Of a DNA stretch of 64,000 nucleotides, positions 8,495-16,125 are shown one piece after another (positions within the stretch are counted from its first letter, which is position 1; every line of letters starts with the position of its first letter). The notes under the pieces were generated by a model that was given only the letters and a program-made list of their open reading frames with translations, was not told where the DNA came from and did not search any database. Position numbers and translations under genes: made by a program. Origin of the DNA: Roseiarcus sp963835215 (GTDB lineage Bacteria > Pseudomonadota > Alphaproteobacteria > Rhizobiales > Beijerinckiaceae); assembly GCA_963835215.1 (NCBI GenBank), contig CAWIES010000004.1, positions 310,001 to 374,000 on the forward strand, in the 5' to 3' direction.

Positions 8495-10177
8495 ATGTCG
8501 ATCGAAGAATTTCGTTCCGCTCGCGATTTTCTGCTGGCGTTGCGCGAAGACTATTCCGCCGCCAAGGCCGAGTTTGTCTGGCCACGGCTCGATCGTTTCA
8601 ATTGGGCGCTCGACTGGTTCGACGGCGAACTGGCGAGGGGCGAACACGGCGCGCGGCCGGCGCTGAAAATCCTCGGCGACACGACGGAGACTCACACTTT
8701 CGCCGAACTTTCACAGGCCTCCTCGCGCGTCGCCAACGGTCTGCGAGCGCTCGGCGCCAAGCGCGGCGACCGGCTGCTGCTGATGCTCGGCAACGTGGCG
8801 GCGCTGTGGATCGTGACGCTGGCGGCGATGAAGCTCGGCCTCGTCCTGATCCCCGCGACGCCACAACTCGGCGGCGCGGACATCGACGACCGTTTCGCGC
8901 GCGGACGCGCCCGCTTTGTCATCGCCGATCGCGCCGAGGTCGACAAATTCGCCGGCCGTGGCGAGGACGCCGTGCGCATCGCGGTTGGCGGAGCGACGCC
9001 TGGCTGGCTCGACTATGCCGACCTGCTGAAGCACGGCGCCAAATTCGAGCCAGATGGCGCGACGCGGGCCGGCGATCCGCTGCTGCTCTATTTCACCTCG
9101 GGCACGACGGCGCGGCCGAAGCTGGTGCTGCACAGCCACGCCAGCTACCCGGTCGGCCACCTCTCGACCATGTTCGGCCTCGGCCTGAGGCCTGGCGACG
9201 TCCATCTCAACATTTCCTCGCCCGGCTGGGCCAAGCACGCCTGGTCGAGCTTTTTTGCGCCGTGGAACGCAGGCGCCACGATTCTCACGCTCGGCCGCCG
9301 CTTCGACGCGCGCTCGGTGCTCGACGATCTCGTCACGCATCAGGCGACCTCGTTCTGCGCGCCGCCGACGGTGTGGCGCATGCTCATCCAGCTCGATCTC
9401 GCCCAGTGGAAGGTGGCGCTGCGCGAGATCAACGCCGCCGGCGAGCCGCTCAATCCCGAGATTATCGAGCAGGTGCGCCGCGCCTGGGGACTTAGCCTGC
9501 GCGATTCCTACGGCCAGACCGAAACGACGATGATGGTCGGCAATGCGCCGGGCCAGAAGATTGTCGCGGGGTCGATGGGCCGTCCGCTGCCGGGCTATCA
9601 GGTGGTTCTGCTCGACGCCGAGGGGCTTGAATCCGATCAGGGCGAAATCGCTCTGCCGCTCGCCTCCAGGCCATTCGGCCTGACGCGCGGCTATCAGAAC
9701 GAGGCTGGGGAAACCGTCGCGTTCACCGGCGACTATTATCGCACCGGCGATGTCGCGGCGCGCGACGCCGAGGGCTACATCACCTACATCGGGCGCGCGG
9801 ACGACGTGTTCAAATCGAACGACTACCGCCTCAGCCCGTTCGAGCTGGAGAGCGCGCTGATCGAGCACCCTGCGATCGCCGAGGCGGCGGTGGTGCCTGC
9901 GCCCGACCCGATCCGCATGACGACGCCCAAGGCCTATGTCGCGCTCGCGCAAGGCCATGCGCCTGATCGCGCCACGGCGCTGTCGATCTTCATCTTTCTG
10001 CACGAGCGCTTGTCGCCCTTCAAGCGCGTGCGCCGCCTGGAATTCGCCGATCTGCCCAAGACGATCTCCGGCAAGATCCGCCGCGTCGAGCTGCGCCAAC
10101 GCGAAGCCGAGCTTGCCAAAGCCGGCGCCCGCGCCGAGGGCGAGTTCCGCATCGAGGAATTTCCCGAGCTGAAGTAG
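8495..10177 (+). CDS. AMP-dependent acyl-CoA synthetase (medium-chain/benzoate-CoA ligase-like)
   Basis: 560 residues with all adenylate-forming motifs: YFTSGTTARPKLV near 198-210 (phosphate loop), YGQTE near 338, YRTGDVA near 415 and FKSNDYRLSPFELE near 440-452. The catalytic lysine motif KTISGKIRR lies at about 522-530. It activates a carboxylic acid as acyl-AMP and then forms the CoA thioester in the cytoplasm. The SNDYR hinge is typical of the medium-chain acyl/benzoate-CoA ligase group, so acetate is not the likely substrate; the exact acid cannot be told. It lies between a decayed and an intact DUF427 leader and has no other pathway gene next to it. Confidence 0.88.
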   Translation: MSIEEFRSARDFLLALREDYSAAKAEFVWPRLDRFNWALDWFDGELARGEHGARPALKILGDTTETHTFAELSQASSRVANGLRALGAKRGDRLLLMLGNVAALWIVTLAAMKLGLVLIPATPQLGGADIDDRFARGRARFVIADRAEVDKFAGRGEDAVRIAVGGATPGWLDYADLLKHGAKFEPDGATRAGDPLLLYFTSGTTARPKLVLHSHASYPVGHLSTMFGLGLRPGDVHLNISSPGWAKHAWSSFFAPWNAGATILTLGRRFDARSVLDDLVTHQATSFCAPPTVWRMLIQLDLAQWKVALREINAAGEPLNPEIIEQVRRAWGLSLRDSYGQTETTMMVGNAPGQKIVAGSMGRPLPGYQVVLLDAEGLESDQGEIALPLASRPFGLTRGYQNEAGETVAFTGDYYRTGDVAARDAEGYITYIGRADDVFKSNDYRLSPFELESALIEHPAIAEAAVVPAPDPIRMTTPKAYVALAQGHAPDRATALSIFIFLHERLSPFKRVRRLEFADLPKTISGKIRRVELRQREAELAKAGARAEGEFRIEEFPELK

Positions 10178-10250
10178 GGGCGGGGCAAAAGCCTTCCGGC
10201 GCTCACGCGCCTGTGGCAGATTGTCGCCACATCGAACAGGAGCGCCCATT

Positions 10251-10604
10251 ATGTCCGACGATCATCCCATCACGATCGCGCCGGCCGACGGTCGCGTCAT
10301 CATTCGCTGGCGCGGCAAGACGATCGTCGACACCAAGCGCGCGCTGGCGCTGCGCGAGCATGTCTATCCGCCGGTGTTGTACGTGCCGCGCGAGGACGCC
10401 GACATGAACCTCTTGGCGCGCACCGCTTCGAAGACCACTTGCCCCTACAAGGGCGAGGCGAACTACTTTTCGCTGCGCGATGGCGCGCAGGAAGCGCCCG
10501 ACGCGGTCTGGACCTACGAGCACCCCAAGGTCGGCGTCGCCGCGATCAAGGACCATCTCGCCTTCTATCCCGACCGCGTTGAGATCGAGCGCAAGCCGGG
10601 CTGA
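10251..10604 (+). CDS. DUF427 domain-containing protein
   Basis: 117 residues forming a single DUF427 unit: RVIIRWRGKTIVDTKRAL, then YPPVLYVPREDADMNLL, then TTCPYKGEANYFSL and the end HLAFYPDRVEIE. Proteins of this family are small beta-rich cytoplasmic proteins of unknown biochemical role. The start at 10251 is preceded by AGGAG with a spacing of eight bases; an in-frame upstream methionine at 10221 has no such site. Its leader is duplicated before the upstream acyl-CoA synthetase gene. Two perfect hairpins follow the stop. Confidence 0.88.
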   Translation: MSDDHPITIAPADGRVIIRWRGKTIVDTKRALALREHVYPPVLYVPREDADMNLLARTASKTTCPYKGEANYFSLRDGAQEAPDAVWTYEHPKVGVAAIKDHLAFYPDRVEIERKPG

Positions 10605-10613
10605 GCCGCTTCC

Positions 10614-10634
10614 TTCTCCAGCTTCGCTGGAGAA
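10614..10634. repeat. Small palindromic hairpin after DUF427 gene
   Basis: TTCTCCAGC and GCTGGAGAA form a perfect nine-base stem around a TTC loop, 10 bases past the DUF427 stop. With the next hairpin it probably ends transcription from both convergent sides. The style (CTTCTCC... / ...GGAGAA) resembles palindromic intergenic elements of Rhizobiales. Confidence 0.55.
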
Positions 10635-10662
10635 CGGGAGCGCCATCTGGGCGTTTGGGTAG

Positions 10663-10687
10663 CCTCTCCCGCCATCAGCGGGAGAGG
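10663..10687. repeat. Palindromic element CCTCTCCCGC / GCGGGAGAGG
   Basis: A perfect ten-base stem with loop CATCA lies between the convergent DUF427 and DUF2282 genes. The CTCTCCC/GGGAGAG arms resemble the dispersed palindromes seen in intergenic DNA of many Rhizobiales. It can act as a bidirectional terminator. Confidence 0.55.
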
Positions 10688-10707
10688 AAGAAATTGGACG
10701 GTAGTCT

Positions 10708-10997
10708 TCACATCGCCTGCAGCATGCCGTGACCCTTGGGGGTCATCATGCCTTCGCAGGTGCCCTTGGCGACGTATTTCCAGGATGGCGCGATCGTAGT
10801 CGACGGTCGAGGTGCCCGCGCAGGATCGTGCCGGCGCCGGCGGCGCAATCGTTCTTGCCGGCGAGCGCGACGCCGTAGCACTTGTCGGCGCCGGGCTGGG
10901 CGGGGGCGGGGCCGGCCTTGGCGGCGGTGGCGAGCGGCGAGAGCGGCGGCGAGCGAGCCGGCGAGGGCGCGGCGGTGAAGACGGTCTTGGCGATCAT
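10708..10997 (-). CDS. DUF2282 protein (bufferin-1-like metallopeptide precursor), frame disturbed
   Basis: From ATG 10997 (GAGGA ribosome site) the raw frame gives MIAKTVFTAA, later KAGPAPAQPGADKCYGVALAG and KNDCAAGAGT, then becomes meaningless. Dropping one A in each of two places (about 10826 and 10786) restores SCAGTSTVDYDRASWKYVAK, GTCEGMMTPKGHGMLQAM and a TGA at 10708-10710. This is the DUF2282 pattern with four conserved cysteines. A compensated pair of indels in the signal peptide also restores LAGSLAAALAA. Corrected length is about 95 residues with an N-terminal export signal. Members of the family are reported to be peptides modified by a DUF692 (MNIO) enzyme and to bind copper. No DUF692, DUF2063 or DoxX gene is adjacent. 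Confidence 0.72.
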
Positions 10998-11266
10998 GGG
11001 CGTTTTCCTCTCGTTAAGTCAATGATTTTACTTGAGCCTCGGCGGTCGCCGCGCTCGCTGGCCGAAGTCTCGGCCTTGCACAAGGTCATTCGCCGGCAAC
11101 CCGGCGCGGTTACCGACGCGCCGATCACGAAATCGTGAACGCTGCGAAATCGCCGCCGCCGCCGCGACTTGCCCTCGCCGCGAGGATGGGGCCATAAGGC
11201 CGCTCCGCGCGGCTGAGCGAGGCGCGCGCTGCGATTCGCCCGCGTTTTTGTCACGAGCCCGAGCCC

Positions 11267-12606
11267 ATGCGCCTCTCCCGCTATTTCCTGCCGATCCTGA
11301 AGGAGACCCCGAAAGAGGCGGAGATCGTCTCGCATCGGCTGATGCTGCGCGCCGGCATGATCCGTCAGGAGGCGCGCGGGCATCTACGCCTGGCTGCCGC
11401 TCGGGCTTGCGCGTGCTGCAGAAGATCAGCGCGATCGTGCGCGAGGAGCAGAACCGCGCCGGCGCGATCGAACTCTTGATGCCGACGCATCCAATCGGCC
11501 GATCTCTGGCGCGAATCCGGCCGCTACGACGACTACGGCAAGGAGATGCTGCGCATCCGGGACCGTCACGAGCGCGACATGCTGTTACGGGCCGACCAAC
11601 GAGGAGATGATCACCGAGATCTTCCGCGCCAACGTGCGCTCGTACAAGGATCTGCCGCTCAACCTCTATCACATCCAGTGGAAGTTCCGCGACGAGGTGA
11701 GGCCGCGCTTCGGCGTCATGCGCTCGCGCGAATTCCTGATGAAGGACGCCTATTCGTTCGACCTCGACGCCGCGGGCGCGCGCCATTCCTACAACAAGAT
11801 GTTCGTCGCCTATCTGCGCACCTTCGCGCGGCTCGGCCTCACCGCGATCCCGATGGTCGCCGACACCGGCCCGATCGGCGGCGATCTCAGCCACGAGTTC
11901 ATCATCCTCGCCGTCACCGGCGAGAGCGAGGTGTTCTGCCACCGCGACTATCTCGGCTTCGCTCCGCCGCCCGTCGACCATCGACTTCGACAACGTCGCG
12001 GCCATGCAGGGCGTGGTCGACAAATGGACCTCGCTCTACGCCGCGACCTCGGAGAAGCACGACGCGGCGGCCTTCGCCGCGCTCCCCGAGGCCTCGCGCA
12101 TTTCGGCGCGCGGCATCGAGGTCGGCCATATTTTCTACTTCGGAACCAAGTACTCCGCGCCGATGAAGGCGGTCGTCAACGGCCCCGACGGCAAGGAGCA
12201 TCAGCGTGCACATGGGCTCCTACGGCATCGGCCCGAGCCGCTTCGCCGCGGCGCTGATCGAGGCCGACCACGACGAAGCCGGCATGATCTGGCCCGACGC
12301 CGTCGCGCCCTTCGACGTCGGCATCATCAATCTCAAGGTCGGCGATGCGGCTTGCGACGGCGCCTGCGCGCGCATCTACGCTGAACTTACCGCCAAAGGC
12401 CGGCTCGACGTGCTCTACGACGATCGCGACGAGCGGCCGGGCGCGAAATTCGCCACGATGGACCTCATCGGCCTGCCCCATCAGGTGATCGTCGGCCCCA
12501 AGAGCCTCGCCGAGGGCAAGGTCGAGATCAAGAACCGCCGCAGCGGCGAGCGCGAACTCGTCAGCCTCGAAGCGGCGATCGCCAAGCTTGGCGGCGACGA
12601 GCGTGA
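11267..12606 (+). CDS. proS: Prolyl-tRNA synthetase, frame broken several times
   Basis: Charges tRNA-Pro; essential. The start MRLSRYFLPILKE and the class II segments MITEIFRANVRSYKDLPLNLYHIQ, FRDEVRPRFGVMRSREFLMKDAYSFD, MVADTGPIGGDLSHEF and SYGIGPSR are clear. So is the anticodon-binding part DERPGAKFATMDLIGLPHQVIVGPK. They lie in different frames. Removing single extra bases near 11375, 11409, 11488, 11496, 11585, 11978 and 12204 joins them into a protein of about 440 residues. That is the normal length of the short alphaproteobacterial ProRS lacking the editing insertion. The 3' end is uncertain; a TGA at 12604-12606 is the best stop. proS-lolC-lolD is a conserved order. Confidence 0.88.
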
Positions 12607-12645
12607 GCGAGCGAGGGATCGGCGGCTGCGGCCGTTGCGCCTTCG

Positions 12646-12660
12646 CCCCGCCTGGCGGGG
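12646..12660. repeat. Short palindrome between proS and lolC
   Basis: CCCCGCC and GGCGGGG pair around a single T in the proS-lolC gap. It is of the same general kind as the other GC-rich intergenic palindromes in this window. Because this region carries many indels, its exact form is not secure. Confidence 0.4.
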
Positions 12661-12688
12661 AGGGGAGACGCGGGCCGCGACGCCGCGC

Positions 12689-13951
12689 ATGACGCGGCGA
12701 CTCGCCCTTCTCCGCGTTCGAATGGATGATCGCGCTTGCGCTATCTGCGCGCGCGGCGCGCGCATGGCTCGGTGTCGGTGATCGCCGGCTTCTCGTTTCT
12801 CGGCATCGTCGCTCGGCGTCGCCGCGCTGATCGTCGTCATGTCGGTGATGAACGGTTTTCGCCACGACCTGATGGACAAGATGATCGGCCTCAACGGCCA
12901 CATGTTCCTGCAGGGCGTCGAGACGCCGCTGACCGACTACGAGGCGGTGACCGAGCGCGTCGCCAAGGTTCCGGCGTCGACGCTGGCGCTGCCGCTGGTC
13001 GAGGGCCAGGCCTTCGCCTCCTCCCCCTCCGGCTTCCGGCCCGGCGCTGGTGCGCGGCATGCGCGAGGCCGATCTCGAAGCGCCTGCCGGGCGTCGAGCG
13101 CCATATCACGCAAGGCTCGCTCGACGGCTTCGACGCCGGGCAGGGCGTCGCCATCGGCGCCAAGCTCGCCGAGCATCTCAGCCTCGGGTCGGCGACAAGA
13201 TCACGCTGATCGCCCCGCACGGCGCGCAGACGCCGTTCGGCGTCACGCCGCGCATGAAGAGCCTACACGGTCGCGCGCGATCTTCCAGATCGGCATGGCG
13301 ACCTTCGACGGCACCTTCGTCTTCATGCCGCTCGCCGAGGCGCAGGACTATTTCAATCTCGACGGCCAGGCCAACGTCATCGAGGTCTATGTCGACGACC
13401 CCGACCAGATCGACGCGATGCGCGACGCGCATCGCCGACGCCGAGCAGCGGCCGATGATCGACACCGACTGGCGCCAGCACAACAAGAGCTTCTTCGACG
13501 TGCTCAACGGTCGAAGCCAACGTGATGTTCGTCGATCCTGACCCTGATCGTGCTGGTCGCCGCGCTCAACATCATCTCCGGCCTGATCATGCTGGTGCAG
13601 GACAAGGCGCGCGCGATCGCGGTGCTGCGCACGATGGGCGCGACGCGCGGCGCGATCATGCGCATCTTCCTCATCACCGGCGCGACGATCGGCGTCGTCG
13701 GCACGCTCTGCGGGCTCGTGCTCGGGCTGCTCGTCGCCCACAATGTCGAGCCGATCCGCAAGGGCCTGAGCTGGCTGCTCGGCGATCAACCTGTTCCCGT
13801 CGGAGTTCTACTTCCTCTCGCAACTGCCCTCGCGCGTCGAAACGCACGACGTGATCGCGGTCGTCGCTGATGGCGCTGGTCCTCTCGCTCGCCGCGACGA
13901 TCTATCCCTCCTGGCGCGCGGCGCGGCTCGATCCGGTCGAGGCGCTGCGCT

Positions 13952-13959
<8 letters not shown>
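12689..13959 (+). CDS. lolC: Lipoprotein-releasing ABC transporter permease LolC/LolE, frame broken many times
   Basis: Inner-membrane subunit that extracts outer-membrane lipoproteins together with LolD. Family segments are obvious but scattered over three frames: FSAFEWMIAL, RYLRARR, SVIAGFSFLGI, MSVMNGFRHDLMDKMIGLNGH, QIGMATFDGTFVFMPL, VAALNIISGLIMLVQDKARAIA, VLRTMGATRGAIMRIF, and the end YPSWRAARLDPVEALRYE. About twelve single extra bases and one missing base (near 13192) must be corrected; the result is about 419 residues, the expected size. The ATG at 12689 is the likely start but lies before the first shift. The stop overlaps the lolD start by eight bases, as usual for translationally coupled lolCD. 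Confidence 0.85.
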
Positions 13960-14644
<685 letters not shown>

Positions 14645-14671
14645 GCGGGCGTGGGGGAAGCGAAGCGCGCC

Positions 14672-14959
14672 TCAGGCGGCGGGCGCGATCATAAGGCGAT
14701 AGCCGAGCGCTTTGGTCACGCCTGCGAGCGTCTCGAGCGTCGGATTGCCGTCAGCGCTGAACGCCTTGTACATCGTCTCTCGGCTCAGCCTGGCGGCCTT
14801 GGCGACCTGCGCCATACCGCGCGCGCGCGCGATGTCGCCGATCGCGGCGGCGATCAAAGCGGGATCGCCGTCCTCGAAGGCGGCCTCGAGATAGGCCAAT
14901 TCCGCCTCGGGCGACGTCAGCCGCTCGGCGGGATCCCAAATTGCCGTCTCGATCGCCAT
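14672..14959 (-). CDS. Addiction-module antidote protein (HigA family)
   Basis: 95 residues starting MAIETAIWDPAERL; the central part DPALIAAAIGDIARARGMAQVAKAARLSRETMYKAFS is a helix-turn-helix. This composition and the end TLAGVTKALGYRLMI match the antidote proteins paired with HigB/RelE-like killers. It should bind both the toxin and the operon promoter. The start at 14959 is preceded by GGAAG and lies one base after the toxin stop, so the pair is translationally linked. Upstream in-frame codons belong to the toxin region and were dropped. The gene is intact although its toxin is not. Confidence 0.85.
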   Translation of the reverse strand: MAIETAIWDPAERLTSPEAELAYLEAAFEDGDPALIAAAIGDIARARGMAQVAKAARLSRETMYKAFSADGNPTLETLAGVTKALGYRLMIAPAA

Positions 14960-14960
14960 T

Positions 14961-15251
14961 TCAGACTTCCTTCGCCAGTGCCTTGGCGCGCGCGATATCA
15001 GCGTTCTGGCTCTTCTTGTCGCCGCCACAAAGCAGAATGATCGCGACGTCGCGGCGTTGAACGAAGTACACGCGATAACCCGGGCCAAAATCGATACGGA
15101 GTTCGCTGACGCCTTCGCCGACCGCCTTCACGTCGCCGGGATTGCCCAGAGACAGTCACCGGATGCGGATGTCGATCCTGGCGACCGCTTTCCCATCCCG
15201 TAGTTCGGCGAGCCACGACGAGAACGCTGCGGTTTGCCGGACTTCGATCAC
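14961..15251 (-). pseudogene. RelE/HigB-like toxin gene with an in-frame TGA
   Basis: Read from GTG 15251, the frame gives VIEVRQTAAFSSWLAELRDG, KAVARIDIRIR, a TGA at 15156-15158, then LSLGNPGDVKAVGEGVSELR, IDFGPGYRVYFVQRRDVAII, LLCGGDKKSQNADIARAKAL and a proper stop. This is the full 96-residue addiction-module killer protein apart from the stop. The family has arginine there (RIRRL), so CGA to TGA, a single C-to-T change, explains it; no indel is involved. The toxin is probably dead, unless the base is a sequence error in this error-prone region. The gene lies directly upstream of its antidote gene. Confidence 0.75.
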
Positions 15252-15336
15252 GGAAAAGTCTTAGCGCGCGGCGATATCGTTGTCAATTATAATACACAAT
15301 GGAACGCCGGAAGCGCCCCGCTCAGCCCGCTCGGCT

Positions 15337-15891
15337 TCACACCTGCTCGACCGCCTTCACCTGTTCGGGCAGGAAGTGCTTCAGCAGGTTCTCGATGCCG
15401 TGCTTGAGCGTCGCGGTCGAGGAGGGGCAGCCGGAGCAGGCGCCTTTCATGCCGAGGTAGACGGTGCCGTCGCGGAAGCCCTTGAAGACGATGTCGCCGC
15501 CGTCGCCGGCGACCGCCGGGCGCACGCGCGTCTCGATCAGTTCCTTGATCGCTTCGACCGTCTCGACGTCCTCGGCGTGGAAGAACTCGTCGCCCTCAGC
15601 CGCCGCCTCGCCGGTCAGCGCCGGCGCGCCGGAAAGGAAGAACTCGGTGACGACGCCGAGCACGGCGGGGCGCAAATGCTGCCATTCGCCCTCGTTTTTG
15701 GTCACCGAAATGAAGTCAGGCGCGAGGAATACGCCGCCGACGCCGGGCAGCTCGAGCAGCGCCTTGGCCAGCGGCGAACGCTCGGCCTCGAGCGAGTCGC
15801 GCGCTTCGAAGGTGCCCGCCTCGAGCACCGGACGGCCGGGCAGGAATTTGAGCGTCGCGGGATTGGGCGTCGCCTCGGTCTGGATGAACAC
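15337..15891 (-). CDS. NifU-family Fe-S cluster carrier (NfuA/Nfu1-like)
   Basis: 184 residues with an N-terminal Nfu domain (MFIQTEATPNPATLKFLPGR to about 90) and a C-terminal NifU domain (about 105-180). The latter carries the cluster-binding motif GACSGCPSS, two cysteines spaced CxxC. The protein receives or assembles a [4Fe-4S] cluster between two subunits and passes it to target enzymes in the cytoplasm. This long two-domain form is standard in alphaproteobacteria and mitochondria. It is transcribed away from soxA. The frame is intact. Confidence 0.93.
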   Translation of the reverse strand: MFIQTEATPNPATLKFLPGRPVLEAGTFEARDSLEAERSPLAKALLELPGVGGVFLAPDFISVTKNEGEWQHLRPAVLGVVTEFFLSGAPALTGEAAAEGDEFFHAEDVETVEAIKELIETRVRPAVAGDGGDIVFKGFRDGTVYLGMKGACSGCPSSTATLKHGIENLLKHFLPEQVKAVEQV

Positions 15892-15974
15892 GGGCCTGCT
15901 CCTCAGGAAATCAAGCGCTTCGCACTATGAGATAGGCGCGAGAGGGGGCGAGCGCAAGCTTGCCCGGCGCTTGA

Positions 15975-15992
15975 GGGGCGCCCTGGCGCCCC
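15975..15992. repeat. Hairpin in the nfu-soxA gap
   Basis: GGGGCGCC (15975-15982) and GGCGCCCC (15985-15992) form a perfect eight-base stem with a CT spacer. It lies between divergent genes, upstream of both, so it is unlikely to be a terminator. A role is not known. The rest of the 15892-16125 gap shows no soxB or soxD sequence. Confidence 0.4.
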
Positions 15993-16125
15993 GAGCCCCG
16001 AATCCGAATTTCCCCTGACGGCGCATTTGGCTACAAGGAAACGTTCGCATTCGAGGATAGGCCATGGCCGAGGCTGGGCGCGCCCGGACCCCGGGGCGGG
16101 ACGTGCGAGAACAAGGCGCAGCGCG

